Positions 16,564-24,402 of a stretch of 64,000 bases of DNA are shown piece after piece. The notes below the pieces were generated by a model. It worked only from the letters and a program-made list of their open reading frames with translations, had not been told where the DNA came from and ran no database searches. Origin of the DNA: Clostridium sp. CAG:678 (GTDB taxonomy: Bacteria; Bacillota; Clostridia; Oscillospirales; Acutalibacteraceae); assembly GCA_000431535.1 (NCBI GenBank), contig HF991793.1:1-64000 (forward strand). Reading direction: 5' to 3'. How positions within the stretch are numbered: the first letter of the stretch is position 1; every line of letters begins with the position of its first letter. The translations under genes were made by a program, and so were the position numbers.

Positions 16564-17629
16564 ATACATCCACCTGCACATCTTTCAAAACAAGATATTC
16601 CCCGGTGCGGCATGCCACAACGCCCTCATAAGAGGGATCTGCCGAGATTTCCGTAAACGCCGCGCCGCTGATACCGCTGACCGCCGCTGCAATGGACGAA
16701 ACGGGAATCTCCCTGCCGATACGCTGCGCCGAGCAGACTTCCCGGATCCGGGCTTGTGCCTCTTGCGCCAACCGTTCCTTATCCGCGCCCCGCATTGCCC
16801 GCACCGCAGCATAAACGGAAAATTCACTTTTCTGAGACAACGCCACGGCATAACCGGTGCCGCAGACTTCAAGTATACCAAGTTTATCGTAGATCTGTTC
16901 CAAAACATAGGGGCTCGGGAAATCGCCGTTTTCCGTGCGTACAAACAGCGTATACTCGTTAAATTCCGGATCCATAATAAAAAGCGCGTCTGTAATGGTG
17001 TCTATCGTCAGCACGATCTCTGCAAAAGACTTGGGATTCACGCCGTTGCTCACCGTATGATAGGAATCAACCACCCTGCTCCTGAGCGCCTCATCCGTTT
17101 CCCGATCTGCCCCGCCCGAAAACGCGGTTTCATTGGTTACGGAAGAAACAGATGCCGGCGGATTCACCAAAACGGTTACACTGCCCGGTTCTGCATTGAA
17201 CGCACTGCCCGCGGAAAGCGCCGTTGCCGCCGCCTGCACAGAAAGACTGCCGGCGGGTATAACGGCGGTTTCCTCCGTTGCAAACTGAATGAGCGGTTTG
17301 CCTTTCACCGAACAAACCGTGCCTTTCGGGATTTCCACATTGTTTTCCAGCTCCTGCGGCACGGAAAAGGTAAGCGTTCCTTTTGCGCTTGCCGCATTCT
17401 TGCGTTTTATACTGCGCATTGCGGCATGCCGGTCCAGATATTCGCCCGTGGCAGTCTGCGCAAACGCCTGCTTTAAGGCAAAATCGGCAGTGGTGCAGGC
17501 GGCGTAAATTTCGCTTGCCACGGCTTTAAACCGCAATTCCGTTTCCGGGTTATCTTTCGCGTATTCTCCGCTCTCATTAAAAAATTCCGTTTCCATGGAT
17601 TCCAAAATCTCATCATAAGTTATACTCAA
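16556..17629 (-). CDS. Phage baseplate J-like protein
   Basis: A 357-residue wedge protein of contractile-tail baseplates (P2 gpJ, Mu gp47, PBSX XkdT). Typical features are an acidic N-terminus, a Thr/Val-rich central beta region with GTVCSVKG and the conserved GGADRETDEALRSRV block near residue 170, and a C-terminal region. TTG at 17629 is the start and its TTGA overlaps the preceding stop, which indicates translational coupling. It sits between a gp25-like and a gp48-like gene, the canonical order. Confidence 0.85.
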   Translation of the reverse strand: MSITYDEILESMETEFFNESGEYAKDNPETELRFKAVASEIYAACTTADFALKQAFAQTATGEYLDRHAAMRSIKRKNAASAKGTLTFSVPQELENNVEIPKGTVCSVKGKPLIQFATEETAVIPAGSLSVQAAATALSAGSAFNAEPGSVTVLVNPPASVSSVTNETAFSGGADRETDEALRSRVVDSYHTVSNGVNPKSFAEIVLTIDTITDALFIMDPEFNEYTLFVRTENGDFPSPYVLEQIYDKLGILEVCGTGYAVALSQKSEFSVYAAVRAMRGADKERLAQEAQARIREVCSAQRIGREIPVSSIAAAVSGISGAAFTEISADPSYEGVVACRTGEYLVLKDVQVDVYE

Positions 17630-17910
17630 ACCGAAATGCTCACCAGCCTTTCTGCGCCGTTTATCAAAACCGTGATTGCATAGCCGGTTTCCGTTTTCTC
17701 AGCGCAGACGGGAAACATGCCGTTTTCGCCGCACAGTGCCTGCGCTGCGGCGCAAAGCGCATAAAGATTTTCCGGCTTTTTTGTAATTTTATAAAGATTG
17801 CTGCCGTAATCGCACTGCGGATAGAAATCACCCCGGTGCGTTTTCAGTGCCCTTGCCGTGTTTGCAAGCAAAAAAGATTCATATTCGTTTTCACTGTTAA
17901 AAACCGGCAT
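17626..17910 (-). CDS. Phage baseplate protein, gp46/gp25-like
   Basis: 94 residues. Segments DFYPQCDYGSNLYKI and a C-terminal beta pair (GYAITVLINGAERLVSI) fit the gp25/gpW/Mu gp46 baseplate family (PBSX XkdS position). It lies between the spike-like gene and baseplate J. ATG at 17910 has AAGGGG 8 bases upstream; a GTG three codons earlier overlaps the preceding stop and is an alternative. Confidence 0.7.
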   Translation of the reverse strand: MPVFNSENEYESFLLANTARALKTHRGDFYPQCDYGSNLYKITKKPENLYALCAAAQALCGENGMFPVCAEKTETGYAITVLINGAERLVSISV

Positions 17911-17915
17911 ATCTG

Positions 17916-18269
17916 TCACCCCTTTTCAAATTCTCCGTCCCTGTTGATCACAAGGGAATTAATGACCACACTGCCGTCATTTTTAAGCAGGATTCTTGCG
18001 CCGCCGAGCGATCTGATCTCAACCTCGCCCTGCGCAAGACCCTGCGTTTTCATTTTGGAGCCCGCCACCGCCGCGCCGGATGCACTGTTTACGATCAAAA
18101 CCTCTTCCCCCACCGGCAGACGAAAAGAATAACCGTAAGGCGAAAAGCATTCTGAAGTTCTGGACGGCAGCGATGAATTCGCCTCTGTAATATTCTCTGC
18201 GCTCAGCGTGACCACACCGTTTTCGGCGGCGCTTTGCTCCGGGTTTTTAAAATTCCTGCTCAGCCACAT
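17916..18269 (-). CDS. Phage baseplate spike-region protein, gp45/gpV-like
   Basis: 117 residues with an OB-like N-terminal half (YGYSFRLPVGEEVLIVN) and a short repetitive C-terminal beta region (VEIRSLGGARILLKNDGSV) typical of spike proteins that cap the tail tip. The family is inferred from this pattern and from position between the hub gene and the gp25-like gene. ATG 18269 with GGGGAGC upstream overlaps the hub gene by 23 bases. Confidence 0.6.
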   Translation of the reverse strand: MWLSRNFKNPEQSAAENGVVTLSAENITEANSSLPSRTSECFSPYGYSFRLPVGEEVLIVNSASGAAVAGSKMKTQGLAQGEVEIRSLGGARILLKNDGSVVINSLVINRDGEFEKG

Positions 18270-19206
18270 AATTGATCAGCTCCCCGTTTATTTCTTTTCT
18301 TAAGGTAACAGAAGTGGAAGTGCCGCCTGCGTTTTTCTTTCTGATCAGTGCGCAGACCTCAAATACGCCTTTTACACCCAAACGCTCCAGATCGGCATAC
18401 ACAAGATCCGCAAGGCACAGATCCGCATCCCCGGCAAGCATAACCGTAACGGTAAAATAGTTTTCCAGCGAACGCGTGATCTGCCGCTGTGCCTCCGCTT
18501 CCCTCTGCCACACCGGCAGGGAAGACAGATTGATGAGTTTTCTTGCGGATATGCCTTTTTCTGCCGCAAAGCGGCTTTCCAGGCGGTATACATATTTTTC
18601 GGCAGAATTCGTTTTATAATCTATCCTGCTGATCACACCGCTTTGATCCACCGTAACACATGCGCTGAGCATTTTTTGCGCATCCAGTGTTTTTACCTTG
18701 CCCGGCGTTTCAAACACACGCAATTCCATCTCCGGCGTAACATAGATGCTTTTGCCGCAGGCGTACTGCATAAATCTGTCTATGGCGCCAAAACAGCTCT
18801 GCCCTTTGCTGACCACATATTCAGACTGCGAAAACACCTCCGGCAACCCGCAGGAAAAGCCGAAAGGCCTTGCGTGATGATACCAAAGCTGCTTTGAGGT
18901 GGGGCAGTTATACTGACCGGGATACGCCTCGTTATCCACAAGCACCGCCGCGCCGGAACGCGCGTATACGAACAGCGTGTAACCGCTGTTATCTGCACGG
19001 ATCTGAATTTTATCGGCAGAGCCGTGAAATATTTTTTTACCGTTTTGAAAAGCATATACCGCCTGAATACTGCTGACAGCGGTTTCAAAATAAAGATACA
19101 GCCGCAAACCGTCGCATGCGGCAGCCAGTTCACTGGAAAGTTCATAGGACAGCACTTTAAAACCCTTTAATTTTTCTCCGCCGGAAGTATATAGTTCAAA
19201 TCTCAT
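18247..19206 (-). CDS. Phage tail hub protein, Mu gp44 / XkdQ-like
   Basis: 319 residues; order and fold pattern match gpD/Mu gp44/XkdQ hub proteins that close the tube above the spike: N-terminal beta domain, a central segment with SQSEYVVSKGQSCFGAIDRF, then ELRVFETPGKVKTL, and a C-terminal beta region containing GVKGVFEV. It starts with ATG overlapping the preceding TGA (ATGA). Without a tube gene in the operon, what it would dock on is unclear. Confidence 0.7.
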   Translation of the reverse strand: MRFELYTSGGEKLKGFKVLSYELSSELAAACDGLRLYLYFETAVSSIQAVYAFQNGKKIFHGSADKIQIRADNSGYTLFVYARSGAAVLVDNEAYPGQYNCPTSKQLWYHHARPFGFSCGLPEVFSQSEYVVSKGQSCFGAIDRFMQYACGKSIYVTPEMELRVFETPGKVKTLDAQKMLSACVTVDQSGVISRIDYKTNSAEKYVYRLESRFAAEKGISARKLINLSSLPVWQREAEAQRQITRSLENYFTVTVMLAGDADLCLADLVYADLERLGVKGVFEVCALIRKKNAGGTSTSVTLRKEINGELINYVAEQEF

Positions 19207-19715
19207 CTTATCCTTACCCTTTGCCCTTCCTGAAGATCAAAAGGCGTTTTAAAGCCGTTCAGTTCCATAATGCTTTCCGTTTTTACGCAATTGGCAGCAG
19301 CAATATCAAAGCAGTTCTCCCCGGCTTTGGCAAACACGAATGTGCGCGTTCGTTTATAGGTTCTGCCGCTTTTCTCTTCCGTAAATCCCAGTTCGTATGA
19401 GACGGAATCCTCCGCAGCGTTTTCCTTTATGCTTAAAGAAGAAAAATATGCGTAAAAAAACGTGCCGTCCGGCAGCATCAGCGGCCCCGCGCCCGGATCG
19501 TGATACAGAGCGCTGAGTGCTGCCGCAGTTTTTTTGCCGTCTTTTCCAAACAACTTGCCGCTTGCTGTTATTTTTGCGGCTTTTTGGGCGATCTCCTCCA
19601 CCGCGCTCCCCGCCGAAAGCAGGGAGCGCTCGCTGATATCCTTTGCCCATTTCACCGTAACGGCGGCAGGATTCTGCGGGAATTCAAGTTCCTTGTATTT
19701 AAGCCTAATCATCAT
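19203..19715 (-). CDS. LysM-containing phage tail protein, XkdP-like
   Basis: 170 residues. The N-terminal part (KYKELEFPQNPAAVTVKW) and the middle (GPLMLPDGTFFYAYFSSLSI) resemble phage baseplate proteins upstream of the hub; the last 45 residues form a LysM domain (FDIAAANCVKTESIMELNGF). In PBSX-type phages the LysM protein XkdP follows the tape measure; here no tape measure precedes it. Two consecutive ATG codons are possible starts (19715 or 19712). It begins 3 bases after a 28-codon reading frame. Confidence 0.7.
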   Translation of the reverse strand: MMIRLKYKELEFPQNPAAVTVKWAKDISERSLLSAGSAVEEIAQKAAKITASGKLFGKDGKKTAAALSALYHDPGAGPLMLPDGTFFYAYFSSLSIKENAAEDSVSYELGFTEEKSGRTYKRTRTFVFAKAGENCFDIAAANCVKTESIMELNGFKTPFDLQEGQRVRIR

Positions 19716-19718
19716 CTT

Positions 19719-19805
19719 TTATTCACCACCGACCGAAGGATCGTACCTTTTTGAATCCAGCCTTAAATATTCGGAAAGTTCATAAACAGCATCATATTCG
19801 TTCAT
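19719..19805 (-). CDS. 28-residue reading frame at the missing tail-tube position
   Basis: ATG at 19805 with GGTGATC two bases upstream, encoding an acidic, tyrosine-rich 28-residue peptide (MNEYDAVYELSEYLRLDSKR then YDPSVGGE) and ending 3 bases before the LysM gene. No family is recognised. It lies where tail sheath, tube, chaperone and tape-measure genes normally sit, so it may be a remnant of a deleted gene or a tiny real gene. Confidence 0.45.
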   Translation of the reverse strand: MNEYDAVYELSEYLRLDSKRYDPSVGGE

Positions 19806-19820
19806 CAGATCACCACCGTA

Positions 19821-20225
19821 TTATTCATCATGAAAAGTAAGGGCGCCGGAGAAAGTTACCGTCAGGCGCATTACAAAGCATTCGCATGCCTCATCCGCCC
19901 GAATACCGTTTGCGCCTATCGAAACAGGCGTATCACGGCACAACGCGCCGAATATTCTGCCTGCCGTGTGCTCAAAATCAAAACCGCACTGATCAAACGG
20001 AACGTATACATCGGCAAAAACAGTGATCTGCCCTGCCTGCACGTCCTCGCCAAGGGCGGCGGTCTGCGCGTTTGCCTGCAGCACACCGCAGAGCACAGCG
20101 GGCTGTTCCGGAAGGGTGGGCTTCTGAACAGGCGCAAACGCGGACATCACTTTAAAATCATGAAAATACGCGTCCGCCCGGATCCGTTCCAAAACAAGAT
20201 CCGTTATTGTTTTAAAATCCATCAT
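19821..20225 (-). CDS. Phage tail-terminator-like protein
   Basis: 134 residues following the connector and head-closure-like genes, the position of tail-completion proteins in PBSX-like phages. Mixed alpha/beta sequence starting MMDFKTITDLVLERI with a beta strand QITVFADVYVPFD. ATG at 20225 overlaps the preceding TGA as ATGA, indicating coupling. Family assignment is from position, length and general pattern only. Confidence 0.5.
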   Translation of the reverse strand: MMDFKTITDLVLERIRADAYFHDFKVMSAFAPVQKPTLPEQPAVLCGVLQANAQTAALGEDVQAGQITVFADVYVPFDQCGFDFEHTAGRIFGALCRDTPVSIGANGIRADEACECFVMRLTVTFSGALTFHDE

Positions 20226-20566
20226 TGCGCACCCCAAACCTTTCTTAAAACGCCCCAGTAAAACAATATTTCGCCGCCGGCAGAAACCTCTTCTTTCTTT
20301 TTGAAGATAAATTCTTCCTCCCCGAAAAGCACACGTGCGTTTTCCGAAAGGCGCATAATATTGTGGTTATACGGCCCGATAAAAGTAAAATAATCCTTGC
20401 TGACCCTGCCGGCAGGCGTTCTTTCCAATTCAAAATTGGATCGGTTGCTCCTCCATTTTTGCGCAATGACCGCAAAAAACGGAGTGGAGATCCATTCACC
20501 GTCTTTCAGAAAGACCTGTTTCCCTGCTTTCTGCAAGCCGTTTTTAATTTTAAGCGCCCGATTCAT
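20222..20566 (-). CDS. Phage head-closure-like protein
   Basis: 114 residues, basic N-terminus (MNRALKIKNGLQKAGKQ) then beta-rich sequence (DYFTFIGPYNHNI, EILFYWGVLRKVW). It lies between the head-tail connector and the terminator-like gene, the usual slot of the head-closure or stopper protein. Its ATG follows the preceding TAA without a gap. No sequence signature is recognised; the call is from gene order. Confidence 0.5.
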   Translation of the reverse strand: MNRALKIKNGLQKAGKQVFLKDGEWISTPFFAVIAQKWRSNRSNFELERTPAGRVSKDYFTFIGPYNHNIMRLSENARVLFGEEEFIFKKKEEVSAGGEILFYWGVLRKVWGAQ

Positions 20567-20917
20567 TTAAACACTCTTAAAAGCAAAAGCGCTGCTTTCC
20601 ACAAGATCCGCCGCACTGCTGCGCGCGGCAGCAAGGATCTGCCCGGCAGCGGCAGCCGCACCGGAACCGCCGCTGAAAGAAACATCCCCGGCGGTGAAAG
20701 AATCAAATCCGTCCGCCTGACTGCCGCAGCAGATCATATAATTTGCCTGCGCGGCGGCAAGAAACACGGCACGGTCGTCCGTTTCAAACGCTTTGTCTTT
20801 TAAGCGGGCGTAAACACTGCTGCACGCAAAATCAACCAGCGCCGCATAGCGCTCCGGCTCTCCTCCTGCCGCGCCCAGTTCTTTCAGGCATTCCAAAACA
20901 CCTGCTCTGTCTATCAT
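20567..20917 (-). CDS. Phage head-tail connector, gp6-like
   Basis: 116 residues, almost entirely alpha-helical and Ala-rich, directly after the major capsid gene, as for HK97 gp6/YqbG-type adaptors. ATG at 20917 is the start: AAAGGAG lies 8 bases upstream, whereas an in-frame GTG three codons earlier overlaps that site and cannot use it. Confidence 0.6.
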   Translation of the reverse strand: MIDRAGVLECLKELGAAGGEPERYAALVDFACSSVYARLKDKAFETDDRAVFLAAAQANYMICCGSQADGFDSFTAGDVSFSGGSGAAAAAGQILAAARSSAADLVESSAFAFKSV

Positions 20918-20937
20918 CGCCCGCACTCCTTTCCATT

Positions 20938-21930
20938 TTACTCGCCGAATTCAACAAACTTGCACGCATCGGGGAATATCTTTGAAAATCCCGCAATGGT
21001 GGTAACGGTAGCTCTTTCCAGCTGCCTGTCGATCAATTTGTCATACTCCGTTACGACGCCGCCGGCGCATACTTTTTCAAGCGCGGCATTTTTATCCAGC
21101 GCAATAATCTTATCGCCGCCGAGTGCATCGCATTTCACGATCTCCGCGCCAAGCGGCGTGATCATTTTACCCGTTCCGTGAAAATTCTGACCCGCCGCGG
21201 AATCCTTGAACTCCGCCATGTTGAGCAGGGCGGAAATGCTTGGCACGCCTGCGATAACCGTTGTCATCGTATAGGGGGAAATCTTCGCCCAAAGACTGAT
21301 CAGATCATTATATGTTACCGTATCGCCGGACGCGCTGATCACCTCTGAAGTGCCGTCATCCAGCGCGGCAATGGCATCCGCGAACTGGGAACGCGCAATA
21401 TACGAACCGATCTGCTTCAGTGTAACGGTGAAAAGATCCAGTTTTTGAAATTTGATTGCCTCATAGGACGCAACCAGCATTCTTCCTCGTTTATAAAGGC
21501 GGGTTAACTTGTCCTTAGCCCTGATGGTGGTCTCCGGAATGAAAGCGCCTTCACCAACGGCGGCAAGTTCCTTTTCCTCTTCGGACGGTACACTTTCCAC
21601 AGATCGGTAATCCAAAGAATCCACCTCCGTTGTGGTGGCAATGATCTTGGAAAGCAGATCCGCTTCCTCTACGCCCTGCTGCACGGCACGGCTGATATAT
21701 TCCGGAAACAAAACGGCGGAATCACTCGTCTGAAAGAATTTGGACACGCTGTCCGATCCGGCGCCGGAGACCTTAATGTCAAATCGTTTGAGCTGGCGCT
21801 GATAAGCGTCAAGCCCTTCCAATTCCGTGCCGATATAGTTTTCTGACGGATCCACCGCCTCAAGTGAAGCAGTAAACCCTTTGGAAGAGGCGTAAAGCCC
21901 CTTATCCAGTTTCAATGTATCAAATGCCAT
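20938..21930 (-). CDS. Phage major capsid protein
   Basis: 330 residues, length and context of a major capsid protein. The N-terminal 60 residues are a helical region that may act as a scaffold. Next comes the capsid body with EVDSLDYRSVE, KDKLTRLYKRGRMLVASYEA, a central helix and a C-terminal TVTTIAGFSKIFPDACKFVEF. ATG at 21930 follows GGGAGGG at good spacing; the open frame before it is spacer after the decoration gene. It is preceded by a decoration-like protein and a protease, as in many HK97-like heads. Confidence 0.8.
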   Translation of the reverse strand: MAFDTLKLDKGLYASSKGFTASLEAVDPSENYIGTELEGLDAYQRQLKRFDIKVSGAGSDSVSKFFQTSDSAVLFPEYISRAVQQGVEEADLLSKIIATTTEVDSLDYRSVESVPSEEEKELAAVGEGAFIPETTIRAKDKLTRLYKRGRMLVASYEAIKFQKLDLFTVTLKQIGSYIARSQFADAIAALDDGTSEVISASGDTVTYNDLISLWAKISPYTMTTVIAGVPSISALLNMAEFKDSAAGQNFHGTGKMITPLGAEIVKCDALGGDKIIALDKNAALEKVCAGGVVTEYDKLIDRQLERATVTTIAGFSKIFPDACKFVEFGE

Positions 21931-21947
21931 AAAACATCCCTCCCGGA

Positions 21948-22292
21948 TCAAAGTATAACGCCGATCGTTTTTTGATCGGTGTCTATCTCCACAACAAGGC
22001 GCGCCTGCTTGCCGGACGTCGCAATCTTCACACCGCCGCTGCCGTCTGCGGTAAGATATTGCCAGCCGCATTTCGGCGTGCCCGCAGTGTAAGAAAGTTT
22101 TGTATAGCCGCTGATCATAACCGGGGCAAACTTATCGCCGCCCTGCGTGGCTATGCCGGCAAATTCCTCATCCGCCTTGCTGTTTGAGATCAGCCCCGAA
22201 TCCGCAACCGTAACCGGGCTGCCTGCGGTGACCGGCTCTGCGGCAAGAAACGTGAGCACCTGCTCTTTAAATCCTTTAAATCCAACTTTCAT
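21948..22292 (-). CDS. Capsid decoration / DUF2190-like protein
   Basis: 114 residues, beta-rich, with GSPVTVADSGLI, a central EEFAGIATQGGDK and an all-beta C-terminus. Small beta proteins between protease and capsid genes usually decorate or stabilise the head. AGGAGG lies 6 bases before ATG. Confidence 0.65.
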   Translation of the reverse strand: MKVGFKGFKEQVLTFLAAEPVTAGSPVTVADSGLISNSKADEEFAGIATQGGDKFAPVMISGYTKLSYTAGTPKCGWQYLTADGSGGVKIATSGKQARLVVEIDTDQKTIGVIL

Positions 22293-22303
22293 CAGTTATC
22301 CTC

Positions 22304-23269
22304 CTAAATTTTGAACTCGCTCAGCGCGCCTTTTGCCTTCTGCTCTTTCTGCCTTACAAGCTGCGGAGCAGGTTTTTCACGCCGCGCGCGCTGCTTTTCA
22401 AACGCCTCTTTAAAACTTACAAGTTCCTTTGCCGTCATGATATCGGCAACGCGCTTGAAAATCTCTGTATCCAGTTCCGGCAGTTCCCTGCCGCACAGTT
22501 TTACCAGATCCCGCACCAGTGTTTTTCTGTACTCTCTGCCGAGGGCGGCGTCATCGCGCAGCTCATCCATCATCTGCACAAGATAAGCCGCCTCCCCGTC
22601 CGAAACGGCAGTGCCGCCGGATCTTAATTTTTTAAGAATATCCTCTGTCATCGTACCGTCCTTTTCCATATCAAATGCTTTTTCCACACCTGCGTTTCTC
22701 TGCGCAGGCACTGCCACAAAACTGAATTCATATGCGTCGCACACATCATCCAGAATCGTATAACACAGTTTTCCGCCGTACGTGCCGCCCGGCTTATGGC
22801 CGCAGTATTCCTTGCTTTTTTCCGCGCCGCAGACGGAACACACCCGGCTTTTTGCGCTGCAGGAAACGGAAACCTCCTTTTTAATCCCGGCGTCAATATC
22901 CCGGATCAGCGATTCGTTTTCCGGCGTTCGAACCATATACGCTTTTGCCCGCAGGGCAACGTAATCCTCTCCGTCCGCCGTTTTTTTGCCCGGTATTTTT
23001 TCAAGGCGTGTGTCAAACACTCTTGCTGTCTGATCCTCCGCCTTCATGGAATGATCCTTGATGCCGGTTTTGCCCACAAAAAGGTTTTGCAGCGCGCTAA
23101 GCGCGTTTACGGAAAACTTTTCAAAATCCCTGTCTATCTCATTGTCACACAGCGTGACCTCAAACGCATACAGTTCGTCTGCCGAAAACGCGCGGCGTGT
23201 AAAAGCGCGGATCTTTTCGTAATCGCTTTGGTCAGGCGTGTATGCCTTAACGGTAAATCTATCCGTCAT
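22304..23269 (-). CDS. Phage prohead protease / morphogenesis protein
   Basis: 321 residues. The N-terminal half (about 1-190) resembles XkdF-type head-maturation proteases, with VGKTGIKDHSMKAEDQ, AKAYMVRTPE and VSCSAKSRVCSVCG followed by EYCGHKPG, a probable zinc-binding Cys/His knot seen in this class. YEFSFVAVPAQRNAGVEK follows. The C-terminal helical, charged third may be a scaffold. ATG 23269 has GGAGG 6 bases upstream and overlaps the portal gene by 11 bases. Confidence 0.75.
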   Translation of the reverse strand: MTDRFTVKAYTPDQSDYEKIRAFTRRAFSADELYAFEVTLCDNEIDRDFEKFSVNALSALQNLFVGKTGIKDHSMKAEDQTARVFDTRLEKIPGKKTADGEDYVALRAKAYMVRTPENESLIRDIDAGIKKEVSVSCSAKSRVCSVCGAEKSKEYCGHKPGGTYGGKLCYTILDDVCDAYEFSFVAVPAQRNAGVEKAFDMEKDGTMTEDILKKLRSGGTAVSDGEAAYLVQMMDELRDDAALGREYRKTLVRDLVKLCGRELPELDTEIFKRVADIMTAKELVSFKEAFEKQRARREKPAPQLVRQKEQKAKGALSEFKI

Positions 23270-24398
23270 TACAGCCCTCCTTAAGCAGTTTTTCAGCCTG
23301 GGCGGTGTAAAGCCGCGCCCTGGCATGCTCGGTCTCATCCTGAAGCGTAATATCTGCCCATTTCACGCTGACCGGCAGATCAACACCGCGGATCTCAAGA
23401 TACTTTCGCGCGATCCTGATGAGCACCGGCGTAATGATTTTTCTGTAAGCCTCCAGCTCCGTGGTAAGCATATCCGCCTGCTGCTGGCTCATGCGTTCCG
23501 TAGTGGACCATGAAAAACCAAGCATATACGGGGGCAGCCCCGTTTTGGCGATGATCTGCTCCAAGAGCTGGCGAACCGGTATTTCGCTGGAAAGCACATT
23601 GTTGTCCGCCCCGATCACCTTTACGCTCACATCGCCCACGGCAACAAAATCTTTAACGGTATCCCGGCTGCTCATGGCGTCCTGCCACGCGCGGCAGATC
23701 TGCTCCGCCCTGTTTTTGGCTACGCCGGCATCCGTGTCTCCGTCGGCAGGCTTATAAGTTACGGCGTACCGCAGATTCCCCGCGTGTTCCCAGTTTTCTC
23801 CGATCGTGTGATAGACCGTCATCAAAACATCTGAAATAAACGGCAGCCCTCTTAGAAGACTGGTGCCCAGAATACTGCCCGGCTCCGGATTCAGCGCGGA
23901 AAAAACAATCAGATCCTGCCTTGGCAGTTTTTTGCCGCCGTTGTAGAATTCAAGATCCAGATCATTCTGTGCCCGTTTCACTTCAAGCGCGCTCAGTTCG
24001 CCGTTATAAAGCGCGTAAAAGCCGTTGTCATCCGCAATCATTTCCCCAACGGCGCTGCCGTATGTAAGCAGATCCGAAAGATACGTGGAAACGAACGCGC
24101 TGATTCCCGTCTGATTGCCGCCCACGTCCACGGCCTCAAAAAAGCCGTTCATTTCGGCGTCTATCGCCGCGCTGCCCGTTTCAAACGTAAAATCGTTCAT
24201 CAGGCGGATGATTTTCAGCACGGCAGCGTCTATCACGGGCACATTTTCCCGGAGCGAGCGGTAAACACGATTGTTCAGCCCCAGATTTGCAAAACTGCCC
24301 ATGCGCGCATAACGCCGGTTTGAAAACGCACTCGTCTGCACTGCCGCTGCCGCGGTCTCTTTTGCTTTGCCGGACTTTCGCTTGCCAAACAAGCCCAA
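23259..24398 (-). CDS. Phage portal protein
   Basis: 379 residues, placed between large terminase and protease. Portal-like features are the N-terminal VIDAAVLKIIRLMNDFTFET region, a central segment around PGSILGTSLLRGLPFI, the clip/stem helix VAKNRAEQICRAWQD, and MLGFSWSTTERMSQQQADML with the C-terminal crown helix. A TTG start at 24398 is chosen: AAAGGA precedes it, it begins at the characteristic GLFGKRK, and it lies 4 bases after the terminase stop. The upstream open frame runs within terminase. Confidence 0.8.
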   Translation of the reverse strand: MGLFGKRKSGKAKETAAAAVQTSAFSNRRYARMGSFANLGLNNRVYRSLRENVPVIDAAVLKIIRLMNDFTFETGSAAIDAEMNGFFEAVDVGGNQTGISAFVSTYLSDLLTYGSAVGEMIADDNGFYALYNGELSALEVKRAQNDLDLEFYNGGKKLPRQDLIVFSALNPEPGSILGTSLLRGLPFISDVLMTVYHTIGENWEHAGNLRYAVTYKPADGDTDAGVAKNRAEQICRAWQDAMSSRDTVKDFVAVGDVSVKVIGADNNVLSSEIPVRQLLEQIIAKTGLPPYMLGFSWSTTERMSQQQADMLTTELEAYRKIITPVLIRIARKYLEIRGVDLPVSVKWADITLQDETEHARARLYTAQAEKLLKEGCNDG

Positions 24399-24402
24399 AT
24401 CC

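Noticed and set aside
16382-17476. 364-codon frame opposite the baseplate J gene
   Set aside because: Arg/Cys/His-rich shadow of a clear phage gene.
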